In this document: piece after piece, positions 37,781-50,340 of the stretch
Layout: each line of letters begins with the position of its first letter
How positions within the stretch are numbered: position 1 is the first letter of the stretch
NCBI RefSeq assembly: GCF_020184175.1
Contig: NC_065530.1
Span: 72,517,260 to 72,581,259 of the forward strand
Direction: 5' to 3'
Source of the DNA: Aphis gossypii
Lineage: Eukaryota; Arthropoda; Insecta; Hemiptera; Aphididae
Length of the DNA stretch: 64,000 bases
Made by a program: the position numbers and the translations under genes
Notes under the pieces: generated by a model
What the model was told of the DNA's origin: nothing
Seen by the model: the letters and a program-made list of their open reading frames with translations, nothing else
Databases searched by the model: none

Positions 37781-38370
37781 AACCACGATTTAATAATATA
37801 GGCTTCTATCTTAAACCGTGCGTTTAACACGTCAATAACGGACGCGAAAACGTTATCTCAAACAACTCACGACGTAATCGGCGCCTTCCTGACTCGCCAG
37901 TCATTATCACTAGTCGCTGCTGCTTCGGCGGCTTATCAGTGAGTTATCACAGCCTATCAGGGAATAATTCGTCTCGACCGGGCCGTATTGCGTTTATCTT
38001 CGTGTGACTTGTTTTTTTGTGCTTTCGTACTAACGTCGAACAAGTGTTTCAAGTGTTTTTACACGCGTTCATCACAATTTGCTCGCCCGAGTGAGTCTAT
38101 TTTCCGTTTTTTTCATCGTCATCATGGCGGTGGCTGACTCCGATCTTTGTTGCCATCGAACTAGTATTCTTGTTTGGACTTACCGTCGACAGATGTTCAC
38201 ACACGTTCGAAACGGTCGTTATTACTTTCAGTAAAGAGACCGTTTGTCTTGTGGATCTCCAAAGTCGAACAGAAGGAGTGGGATAGATAGATAAATCTAT
38301 TGAGTGATGTTTTTCTTGAAGATGCTTTCTTGCAGAGAACACGCCGACTGACAGAATCATTTGTATTTGG
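37781..38370 (+). promoter_or_regulatory. Promoter-like island with probable non-coding first exon ending at a strong donor
   Basis: GC and CpG content rise sharply from about 37790 (CGCGAAAACG, CGGCGCC, CCGGGCCG, CGCCCG). The block ends with a consensus splice donor, TTTGG|GTAAGTG, at 38370/38371. Within it an ATG in good context (38125) opens a 36-codon frame, MAVADSDLCCHRTSILVWTY..., ending at TAA, which would be an upstream frame in a 5' leader. A TCAGT initiator-like pentamer occurs near 37937. I infer a 5' untranslated exon of a plus-strand gene with a very long first intron. Gene identity is unknown and the transcription start is not determined. Confidence 0.45.
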
Positions 38371-41300
38371 GTAAGTGAAATATACTCAGAGTTCAAATGC
38401 CCTTGTTTTAATAATTATTGTTATTGTATTGTTATAAACTGTCTCGACTATATGTGGTATGGTGAAATTGCCCTCTAAATTCTAATATCTATACGTATAC
38501 CTACTTTGCAGTCGTTGTGTAAGGGGGTTACTTTACGTCTTCACCACAGACCTATTAAGATTAAACTTGTGAAATGTAAATAGACAATTCAAAATATCCA
38601 TCTTAAACTGTGCGGAAAAGTCTAATAGGGACACACCGTTTTAATAATAGAACTAGGTATGGTTTCAAATCTAAGTTTTGACTTTTGACACTTTAAAAAT
38701 ACTTTAATATCATTTCTCATTATCACAGTGTCACCTTTATTTTGGACAATGGCATTTAATTGAAGAGTTTAAATAGTTGCTTGTTTGTCCCATTAATCTT
38801 TGTCCTCTTAAAACATATTGTTTTATGTATGTGCATTGTACAGTATCTAGGTAGGTAGGTACTATTGTTTTAAAAAAAATTTAAAATGTTAATTCTGTCA
38901 TATTTTTATTTGTTTATTGATTTTTCTGTGAAATCTATATGCTTTCCTATCGTCAACTAACCAATGTATATGCGTAATTCTAATAGGTATGTGTTAAGTA
39001 ATACAGCAAAATACTCAATGCCACCTAGAATAACAACCGCAAGGTAGTGCATTATCACCTTATAAGTGTCAATAACTGTGACCTTTGAAATAATTTATTT
39101 TAGCTGTATTAGTGTAGGTACTACCTATATAGGTAGCATATATGTTTTGATGACTTCTTATATTGTTTTGTATTGACATTCATATACTCATATAATGATA
39201 TTAAGTATCGAAGTTAGTAGATAAATTTAACAAAATTCATTAATTAAATCCACAAAATTACTGTGGCTTCTTAACATTTGTTTGACATTATATTTACTTG
39301 CTCAACAAAAATAATCTGAACAAAAAATATATTATTCAGATGACTATGATGTGATTATACTCATTATCCCATGATAAAATGATAAATTATTTTTGTTATT
39401 AAATCATATTATTTAAGTAATTTGATTTAAAACTTAAAATATTTTGTATTAGGTAGTTATGAAGTACATTTATCATATTAATTAAAAGTTATTATAGTAA
39501 AACATAATTAATTCTGGTCATCTGTACAATGATACCTATCGGTGAAATAAATTATTTTAAATAGTTTTTTGTGCGGAATGTGTAGGTAATTACTAATTAG
39601 TAAATTTATTGAAATACAGAGAAAAACGAGTAGTTTTTCTTATTTAAAGTCTAAGTAATTTATTAAACTACTTTGATATCATATCAATGTTTTCTCTAAA
39701 ATTATTAACATATTTATTACACTAATAAATTTCTGTTCAGTTGTGACTAATTGTCTTTATAATTGTATCTTATAATTATAGGAAAATGTGTTTTAATAAT
39801 TTTAGGAATTTTATTACTTAAGTTTCAACTCTTCATACATCTAAACATTAAATTTTAATAATAGTCATAGTACCTACCGGCTACCTGGTAGACTTTTAGT
39901 TCAGAGGTTAATTAATATTACTAATAAACATAGACTGTCTCCTAGTTTTTATAAAGTACAACTTTGAGAAATAAAAAAAAAAAATAAATAATTGTTAAAA
40001 AGTTTTCTTTAATATCTATGATAATTATTTTAGATAACTAGTAGATCTCAAATTATTTTTACAATATATAATTTTTAAAAATCTCCCACTTTTAACTAGT
40101 TATGGATATTATAACAACACCCTCTATGTGTAAACTGCGCAATGCTTATGTACTGGTAATGCTGATAATACGTTACTATAATAATTATTACCTATTGCTC
40201 TTACTAGTGTGTTTAATAGTGTATTTTGTTGTATTGATTTGTTTTAATTATAGACCATATGGTTTTAAATAACATTCTTTCATCATGTATTAATTTTTTT
40301 TCTACTATCCATTTTTAAAATTTAATTAAATTGAAATTATAATAAGCATTATTTAGGAAACAAAGATACATTGTTAGATATCCCAGGTGGTCATATAACG
40401 GGTATTTAGAATCAATGTTTGTTGAAGTTTAATTTCAAAATGAAATGTTTCTTAACATCATATCATTAGTTTGATGTACCTACTTCAATCAATTATTCAA
40501 TGTAAACAATTAGATTTTAAAATTTAACTATTGAAAAAAAAAATTTAAAGTAACAGTATGTCTTCCCTGGTATTTTCTTAAATAAACAATAGGTATAATT
40601 TTTGTTACAACATTATATTATATTATAGGTATAGTGTTAACAATTTTAATTTTCAATTTAATTAGAATTTCTCTTAATATACACTTTTAAAGTAAACAAA
40701 TTGAAAAATGTATAATATACCTTATATAAATTTAACTGTTTATTTTAATCTGAATACCTTCTTGAAGTATTTTAGGTGTTGAATACTTATAATTTTTAGT
40801 TCTAATATTAAACGCATTAAAAAATGGAGGAGATCCAATTTTTAACATGATTTTACTTATGGTAATTTAATTAAATGAATTAGAATATTAGTAGGTAGCA
40901 ATAATCATTGTGTTTTTACTTCTAACGGTTCTCTTATGATGGTTAAAAACTAATACCTAATATTATAGTGAGTAACACCTAATTATATTCTTATAAATAA
41001 ATAAATAAAGTAAATCTAATATAGACATACGTCATACAGGTAACTATATAATAATAATATATAAAAATATAAAAAATAAAAATATTATATTTACTGTCGT
41101 ATAGACTCGTCAGTCGTCTGCTGTAACGCGCTGTGTACTATTTCGTATTACCTTGACCACCTTTATTATACAGTCGTTGAAATATGAATATATTAAAAAT
41201 TTTCAATGAGATATACATTATATATATACACACACTACATACTTGATAGTATTTCGTACAGCGACGGTCCGTCCGGTCTCTGCCGTCATAACTATACTGT

Positions 41301-44300
41301 ACACAGAATTATTTCAATGTAGGTAGGTTACGACTTTATGAGAATCTTTCTTCGTGTTGTGTAGTTAAATACATACTTGCTTCGTAAAAAAATGCAAATA
41401 TGCAATATGTTTGCGGACGTTTCCAAACATTAGTGCGAGAAATTGTAGATAAAAGACGGCCGGCCGCGTTGACCGAATTTTACGCCTCATCAGCCGTGCA
41501 TGATATAATATTATAATAGGTACCTATTAATGTTATTATTTAGACTGACGCGCCACTATTTATCTACAGGGAGTTTTTTTTGGATGATATTTTTTCTGCT
41601 TCTTGTTTGCAATTAGTGTTTGGTAATTATATATTGATTCGGGCTATTTGATAAATTGCTAACAGGACGTGTACCTACCTCAAACAAAAAATAAAATAAA
41701 AATAAAATACAAATGGTTTTAGGTCAAGTTTCCGACTATTTATATATATATATATGTATACACTATAAACATATTATACTATATTACGTCTGTGTCGTAA
41801 CAGTCCTGTTGAGAATTCTTAATTGAATATCGGAAAACGAAAGTGTGTCTCTAGACGGAATATAATAATAATATTGTATATAATATGTAGAGGTAGGTCT
41901 GCGTCACAATACCGCCACGCCGTCGTAATGCGTTTATGCATATTATCCATATTTTAGGTATTATAAAATAATATACTGTTTATCTTTCCTCAACAATAAT
42001 GCCTATAGTTGACTAGAAGTTGCCGTGTAATGTTTTACGTTATTATAATATTTTGGTGTGATACCTAGGTCTTTGTAGTGTTGACGTTTCTTCAATTGTA
42101 TTATGATTTTTCTTTGAGATAAGAGTTAATAATTTGTGATATAAAGGAGGCTTAACTAGGATCCCTCATTAGTTTGGTATGCGGATGCCGTGACACGCTG
42201 GTATAGGTACTACATTTTAGACTTTTGCTGTAACTTTCATAAAAATTATTATTTTACTTCGTGATTACATTTTATGTAACACGTTCACTAAACAAAAGTA
42301 TTTGTATTTATTTGGTATTTTTATTTTTTTAAATTTTGGGGTGGGTTGCAGTCCCTTACATTTTCCTGGCTACTCTCCTGGTGTATATAATATTTTTATA
42401 TGATTACCATTTAGTATACTGTTTTCTGTGTTACAGTTGTGCGCTATTTAAACATTTAATGTTTTCTTCTCGGTTTTTGATCCGCTTTCGGTAAAATTAA
42501 AATAATTTTAAATTACGTAATATTTTATTATTATTTTTTTTACATAATATGCGCTTGGTGTGGAATGGTACAATACATATTTAAATTTAATACAATCAAT
42601 AAATTAAAAATAATATAATATAACATAAAATAGGTAGCTAGATATGTATAAGATTTACAGCATTAAAGAAAATTTGGCAATCGTCAGACACTAATAAATT
42701 TTAATGTAGGTAACATAAATATTTAATTATTGAAGATTTAGAATCACGTGTGAACTAATATATTCAATCTCATTTAGTTGAAATAATAATAATATTATTA
42801 TACATTATAGTATTATTAATAATATTTTTGTAATATTCATTGTGATGATTGTAACTCATTATATACTATACATACGAAAATATTCTATTATATAGTACCT
42901 ATGATAGTTTATGTGTTCAAAATGCTGCAGTAGTTGGTGTTTTTCTTATGTTTTCTTGTTTTATATCGGTAACGCATCATGTAAGTACATATTGTTTATT
43001 GATCTTTCATTCTATAAACTTGTGATTCCTATCAATATTAAAATATAACGTATATTGTGTCCAACATATTTTTTCTTTAATAATCGCTTAAGAATACGCT
43101 TTCTGGTTAGTGGTTTTGAAACACAATGTATTTTATTCGCAGTTGGTTATGTCTATTAAGTTTTAAATATTGACTAATCATCGTAATTTGTTTTAAAACT
43201 TTAAAGTGATTTTTAAACAACAACGGTTCCGTTTTTTAATTGAACAGCTAAGTTACCTATATTGCTGTATTATGTATTGTTACATGGAAATCAATTATAT
43301 CAGTTCATTAATAACTTTATGCATAACGAGTTAGTTACTAAAAGGTTTCTCATTGTGTAGTTATTATTGTGAATAAAATAATAAATATATGGTGATTTGC
43401 GCGCTTCGTGTAATTATGTTTTTTATAGAGTCAATTCGTTTGTAGGATTATGATAATATGCGTAATGTGTATATGCTGTTTGTAACATGTGTAATAGTAT
43501 GTGCGTTCGATATCGAATTGTTGACGTTGTTAATTTGGTTTGTACCCACTACTTACAGCTACTTATTAATTTGTTACGAAATTTATCCTCGTTATCGAAA
43601 TGTTTGGTATAATAAGTTACAAACCTATCAATTGCATTCTGTCACAGCGAGCAATTTCACCAAATCGTGCCCACTTTGTATTTTTGTAGATACAGCTAAA
43701 TTAGCCTATAACGAATGTTTATTGTCATACCCATAATATGTCATCATAAAAATACTACTGCTGCAGCAGCAGCTATACAAGGTGCTACATTATTGTTATT
43801 TTATTATAACATTATATGGAATTTAATATATTAAATATTAATGTATACTTAATGTCTTTAATTTGAGATCTAGGATAATGAATGATATTGATTGTTTTAA
43901 TAGTGAACACTTATACCTCAAAAAGTATTAACCTTTTTAAAAAGATCTGTTTACATAATTTGATTTTATTGCAAAATAATGTATTATTTTTCTATATTAT
44001 TTGTCGTAATAACTTATTAAGTTGTTTACGTTTTTAAACTTTTTTGAATGGTTTAATATTTATCCATATTTTCAGCAAAATATTTTTTTTTATGATTCTT
44101 GATGTATAAAAATTGAATTTAAAATAAGTTAATCAGGAAATTAATAAGTTTAAATTCACAATTCACAGAACAAAAATAAGTAAGATTATAATTTATAAGA
44201 CAAGTTATAAATTTTAATTGTAATAATTTAGATAGGTACCTACGATATTACCTATATTATTTTTAAATAATTAATGTATAATACGTGTAATACTCTTTAT

Positions 44301-47300
44301 ACTCTATAATATATTTACTTTGTAAAGTTTGAGTATAATATGTAAAATATTATTTAGTTTTTAAAAATTGTAATTGAAAGCATTTCATAAACCGATTATC
44401 ATTTTGAAAGTTAATTTTTAATTGTGTTTACTGAAATAAAAACAAACAACTTAAAAGATTATTGTGCTTACCTTATACTTTAATAGTCAGGATGAACACG
44501 GCACATGTCTAGGACATAACTATTTAGAGAGGGTGGAGAAATGAAGGAAACGATGCATTTATATTATCAATGATCGTGAAATTATAGCTAAATTAGTTGC
44601 TATTAATCCTACCAACTATTTAAATACATTAATTAATTCATTGTATTACTTTTTTCATCGGTATAGTGTGGAAACAGACACATAAAGTTTTTAAATCAAG
44701 TATACAATAGGTACTTGCTGATTTGTTTACAAATGGAAATTATTGGATTTTTCAGGTGTTCATAGTTGTTGATGTGGTCTGAATTTTATATAATTTTTTT
44801 TTAGACCATAGTTGTTATACAGAGTTTTATATACAAAATATAATTTATATTAATTAAATCATTACTTGTTTTTGATTTTAATTGGTATTGAAAATCTACA
44901 CTTTTATTTAGAATAATAAATACTATTATTATAATATTGTTAAAGAGGGAGGGGAGTCGTATTCATTTGTATATTGTTCTCTGTTGATATTATATATTTA
45001 TACATAACTATAACGATTATTTATGAATTTACTAATTAGTAACTTTCACTTTGTATTTTATTCTAAAAAATGAAGTAATTTTTGAATAAAATCTGCGTAT
45101 ACTTCAATGTCAGGAATTTATAATTATATACATGTATTATTTTAGTACACGTTAGTTATGGCAGTTTCTTCGGTACATGTGGAGTGTATTCAAGTGTTAA
45201 TATAATATATTTAATTATAATATGTCCTCCAGGAATTGCGTATTTATGTATATTTTTTGTCTTGTGTTGAATATTTTGAATGAATTAAAAATTAACTGTT
45301 ATTTTATTTTAAGCCGTAAATTTTTTTTTTAAAATTAAAAGAATATATTTTATTTATTGCTTGCCTTTTTTTTTCTTTAAAGATTGAATATGAGTAATTC
45401 TTGATGTCTTGAATACCGCCCGGAATAGGGACGTATAGTGGTAAAAAGTTTCCGACAGCCATGCTTCGCCCTCCATGATAAGTATGAAGCGCATCTCTTT
45501 GTATACTACGATCCGATGTCCGATTTGATTCGATGACTGATTTTATCAGTCGTTGAATGTATCACGTGTTACGCCATATTATGCAGACCTTAGGATATCC
45601 GACCTTGTCCACCGTTTTCAAACAATATTCCAGCGCACAATAATTATCATGTTCGTTATTGCCGTTCGTGTGTAGGTTCAATAATTTGATTTACGACCAT
45701 TGGTCATCGTTGAGGTTGATTTTTTTTGTTAAGGTTATTAATTATTACTCATATTATTAATTGTTACTGTGTGCATTATGTGTATCTATATAAATATGTA
45801 TAAATATAAAATATACAACAGTTATTATTATCATAATATTAATCATTGTTTTCACGACCCCTTAATAATTTACTCGATATTTGTCACAGGGACCTATTTA
45901 TATAAAGAGTCCACGGCATACAATTCGCGGAATCACTCATCACCGGAACTGCACTAATAGCCAAAAATAATATGTTTTTTAAAAATTTTTATTTGATTTT
46001 TCTTAAGCGCTATAATACGTATTTGTTTTAAAAGTTTACTTGTCTTATGGCAGCGTGGTTAGGTTAATGGGTATGTAATATAGTTATTTTATTTCTATAC
46101 TAAATACATATACAACACGCACGTTCGAAGGGTATTAATAAAAACTATAGTAATAATATCTAGGTATGGCAATAATAGTAATGATATTGGATAATAATAT
46201 AATTTAATAAATATTAATCAAATCAATATTGTTTTAAGCAATGATAAATCTATAGACACAATAATAGTGTTTTTAGCATGATAATAATAAAATTATATTG
46301 TCGAGGAAAAATATTACTCGTGTTTCAGTTTGTTCACCTCTATTTATTGGCGATTTGCCATTTTAGTAGGTAGGTAAGTTTTTGGTATTCTCAAGTATTT
46401 TCCTTGTGCTGTCGTTGTATGATGCGTCAAGCTTACAAACGGCCATTATTATATTATTTTTTCTGTAATAAGCTGTCGACAAAAAAATGTCAAAGTGAGA
46501 TAAACATAGAACAGCGTATACATACGTATATACAATACACAATGTATGTATATTGTATATATAATATATATGTATATTGTATATTACTATGTATTCGACT
46601 TATTTCGTTTAAAAACTGAATAAGTTTTTAGTTGTACCTATAGATAAAACTGCAATAGGTTTGGTTATCAACTGATAATGCTAAATTTTATTATTTTCGT
46701 TATGGCTTATGAGTTAGTCATTTTTTTTTTTTTATAATATTTTGATTTTTGGTCGGACATTTTCAACAATAAATCACTGGTAAAACAGCGCAGTATTTAA
46801 TGTTTATAGCCTGGACTATTGTCTCCATATATTTCGTCTCGTTGAATGACACCATATTATTATTATACGTACTACTATAATATATCGTTGTAGTTTTATA
46901 GATTTCGGTTGAACGACGCGACGATTCAAACAATCGATCGCGCACCAAATGTTACTAACTGTCGATGGCGTGCTCGAGACCAATACCAATGTATTGTAGG
47001 TACCTATATAATAGTAATAATAGTTATATTTAAAATTGCGTGTCGTTGCGCCATGCTTATAACAGTTGTAACAATATTTGCGGTACACGGTTTTGTATAC
47101 AATGGATCTGTAGCTAGGTATTATATGTTGGGGGACTGCTTGATTTGAGAATATATTATTGTGTAACATAATCCTACTAAAATACAATTTAAAACGTTTG
47201 TAAAAAAAAACATTCTTGAATTACATGATAAAAATAACACATGAATGAGCTTTTGTTCAATTGTTGGTTACCTTACCAAAGATAAATATTATTCGTTTTA

Positions 47301-47714
47301 TTGACAATTTCAAAATTTTAAATTCGTCCCAAAAATGTAGTCAATATTTTATGAGAATTACATCACGACTTCTTGTGTAATATTTAAATAGATAACGTGG
47401 TACTACACACGTAGATTCTATGTGGTCATTGCCTTTCTATAGACTAGTATATACTTCACTACACGTATACTCTATTTTATGTATATATTTGAATTTATAA
47501 TCAGTTCACTGAAAACCCCCTATTCTATGTATTATATTCATTTTCAATTAAGAATTATGATTTTATTCTGCTGACAATGTATCGTGAGCATTTATATGTT
47601 TGAATAATTTTATTAATGATCATTTAGCTTAGCTAGGTCTATATTATAGTGTCCCTCAAAAGTTGACATTTATTATTTTTTTTTTGTATCATATTGACGC
47701 ATATTCGAGCTATC
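38371..47714. other. Long non-coding stretch, probable intron
   Basis: More than 9 kb holds no exon that I can support. GC-richer patches occur at 41100-41170, 41260-41290, 41450-41510 and 45410-45720 and might be regulatory. A possible decayed copy of the 13263-type element lies near 43920-44150. Frames such as 43458-43736 (92 codons) have no recognisable domain. Reading this as an intron depends on the donor at 38370. Confidence 0.4.
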
Positions 47715-47722
47715 CTGTATAA

Positions 47723-47993
47723 TAGTGGCGGCTCATGAGATTTGGTTGGGGAGGGGGGTTAAGATATAAGGTTTATAATAATATCATACCATAGTAAATA
47801 TTATTATAGTTTAATTATATTTAATAGTATAGAATATAGATAGAATATAGAATATAATAGGTACATACATCTATATAAAATAGTCGATGGTATAATTTTT
47901 TTTGTAATTTAGTTTTTAATAATGTACAACTTTTTTTTTAGACATACTGAATTATAATAGCGGCCCCTAGTTTTCCCCCTGAAGTTACCCCTG
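47723..47993. mobile_element. hAT-type miniature element, 271 bp
   Basis: The flanking 8-bp repeats are CTGTATAA (47715-47722) and CCGTATAA (47994-48001), differing at one base. The left end is TAGTGGCGGC and the right end, reversed, is CAGGGGTAAC, a weak inverted repeat whose left C has mutated to T. G-rich (47746-47758) and C-rich (47973-47981) sub-ends resemble the other hAT-type elements in this window. No frame is present. Confidence 0.6.
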
Positions 47994-48091
47994 CCGTATA
48001 ATCCAAACTATAGTTATATAAATTAGAGATGAATTTATTTTATTTTGGCACCGCGATGATCGATTGCTAGTTACCGTGATGGTATATATAC

Positions 48092-48230
48092 ATGCAGAGA
48101 ACAATATTTTACACTAGAGATTTGGAATTGTTTACAAAATACTTGGCCATAAAACAGAATTGACATATACATTTTATTATAAAAACTGCAGGCTACCGAA
48201 ATTAATAAAAATTAATAACTCGAAATATAC
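48092..48230 (+). repeat. 140-bp repeat, copy 1 of an inverted pair
   Basis: This is the reverse complement of 53358-53497 with only about ten differences. Shared blocks include ACACTAGAGATTTGGAATTG, TTTACAAAATACTTGGC and TACCGAAATTAATAAAAATT. There is no terminal inverted repeat of its own and no coding frame. It is followed by a (TA)n-rich palindromic run (48231-48262). Confidence 0.8.
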
Positions 48231-48262
48231 ATTATATATAATATATATGTATATTAATATTA

Positions 48263-50271
48263 TATATTTGGTGAACGTTTGCTACAAAAATAATTTATTC
48301 TCACGATTAGGCTTGTACAGCTGCGTGTGTGCGCATATGTTTGTTTTTTACTATGTCGATGATGTTCCGTGCTCGGAAAGTGTACCTGCCTTGTGCCTAC
48401 CGAAGTTAGGCGATCCTGACCTTCGTCAGTAGTCTTTCATAACTCGTCGCGGCTGCAGCGACGTCGTCGTCTATTTGGATTTTTTTCTTTCTTGCCATTA
48501 TCGTTATGTTTGAATTAAAATATCCAAGGGCGCTGTCTTAATCATCTTCGTTTAAGTGTACTCTATATCGTCGTTTTTTTCTTTTCACTAATCATTTCCA
48601 TGACTTCAACGTGCGCTTACAAATTTTCCGGGATGTCGTATGCTTGCGCATTAACATTGATTATAAATAGTAATTTATAATCATACTAATATGGTATTAA
48701 CGTTTTTTATATTCACGCGAATAAATAATACATTAAATCGATGTTTTTATATTAATGCATGCCTGTTTATTATTCACTTGTTCATTAATTTTATATACTT
48801 ATAATGTATGTATATTTTATGGGTTTTAATATTAACTTAAGTAATGTTTTATTTGGTAGTTTAAATAATATTCGAGTTTTAATTAAGAATGGTTTGTATT
48901 TATCTACCGATGGGCATAATTTGAAATGTTCATAGAAATTAACCAATTTCTATTCGTTTGCCCTTTGAAGATAATTGTAACATATTAGAAGTATACATAT
49001 ACATTATACATATATATAGTTATTATACATAAATGCTTACATATTACATTCTTCAGCTACTTTTAGGTCAATGTAGGTAATATCACCCTTTTAAAATATT
49101 TCTGTCGAAATAACAAACGTCTGGTACTTGGAAGGTACTTATCTATTTCGTTTGCCTAACTCCGCCGTTGCTTAAGTCTACCAAACGGGAAATTAGTTCA
49201 CTGTTATTTGTTGCAAGACACACCAATTATTGAAATCAAAATAATAACAGTATTCTGAATAGTATATATTATTATTGTTACAATGTACCGTGTAATTTAT
49301 CGGCATAGCTTGGTGGTAAACATCGGTATAATATGGCGAGACTAGTTTATTTTGTCTTAAATTACTAAACAAGTATCCCTAACAAATTTTGTAATTTAAC
49401 CACTAGATAAGTCAATTGCTATGTTTTGTAAGTGTTGATTACGAAGTTTTTTATTATAATATTACGCATAATATTCACTTATAATTTATTTAAATTTACT
49501 ATCCATACCATTGTATTATATCATGTATATGTATTCATTATATATATAATATTTATGGACATATTATAGTAGTTATAACATTTATTATTGGATTATATTA
49601 TAGGCCATATTTAAGGTATCTAAAATCAAAAATTCGAACGTATTTTGTGAATTTAAAATTTTATTTAAAAAAAGTGTGTTTACAAAACGATTAGGAAAAG
49701 AAATTCAAGAAACTGATCATATTGTTACTAGAATTGTGTAGCTATGAAATATTTCTTAAATATTATAATATTGCCATGATTGATGATTCATTTTATTTCA
49801 AGCACATAAATATAGTTGTTAATTGCTATTTAAAACTTCATAGTTAGGAATTATCATCAATATTGGAAATTATATACCTAATTCAATATAGGTATATTGA
49901 AATACTTGGAGAAATTGTCTATACTGTATTGGTACTTTGAGAAAAGCTTTTACCCACTTTGAAGTTTAAAAGTATTTTAATTTTAAGTTCATAATGTTTA
50001 TGTCAATGAATGAATGAAATATCAAAATTTCTATAAAATAATAACTACAATACATAACTTTTTATTTGCATTTCAGGGTATTTACGTTGAATGTTTTTTT
50101 ATTTTGTTTACATTTAGAATATAATGTATAGTGTATACTATACATATAGTTTTATTTACCTATATACTTGTATATTCCGGAGTGCACTGACAACCTAAGC
50201 ATGCATTTTGTGTTGGTAATTGTGTAATATATATATTTCATTAAGAAGCTATCATTTTTTGGTGACACGTC
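48263..50271. other. Non-coding stretch with a GC-richer patch
   Basis: A patch at 48300-48480 (GCGTGTGTGCGC, GTCGCGGCTGCAGCGACG) is richer in GC and CpG than its flanks. It could be regulatory, or part of an unrecognised exon. The rest is AT-rich with nothing supportable. Confidence 0.4.
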
Positions 50272-50340
50272 AAAATATCCCCAACAAAATATCTTAAAAA
50301 TAAAATATCTCCGCAAAAATATTCTTTGACAAAATATCCC
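50272..50340 (+). repeat. Phased AAAATATC motif array
   Basis: The octamer AAAATATC or a one-base variant starts at 50272, 50286, 50302, 50316 and 50331, a spacing of 14-16 bases. Related motifs in reverse orientation (GATATTTTGCC near 50865 and GATATTTTAAAG near 50896) lie about 550 bp further on. The two clusters may be the sub-terminal regions of an AT-rich element. Confidence 0.55.

Noticed and set aside
37930..37955. TATCACAGCC sequence resembling the start of miR-2 family microRNAs
   Set aside because: The match ends after ten bases and there is no pairing arm that would make a microRNA hairpin.
43920..44150. Resemblance to the partial element at 13263-13520 (TTTTTGAATG and GTATAAAAATTGAATTTA blocks)
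   Set aside because: Similarity is confined to AT-rich blocks with many gaps; without an alignment score I cannot separate it from composition.
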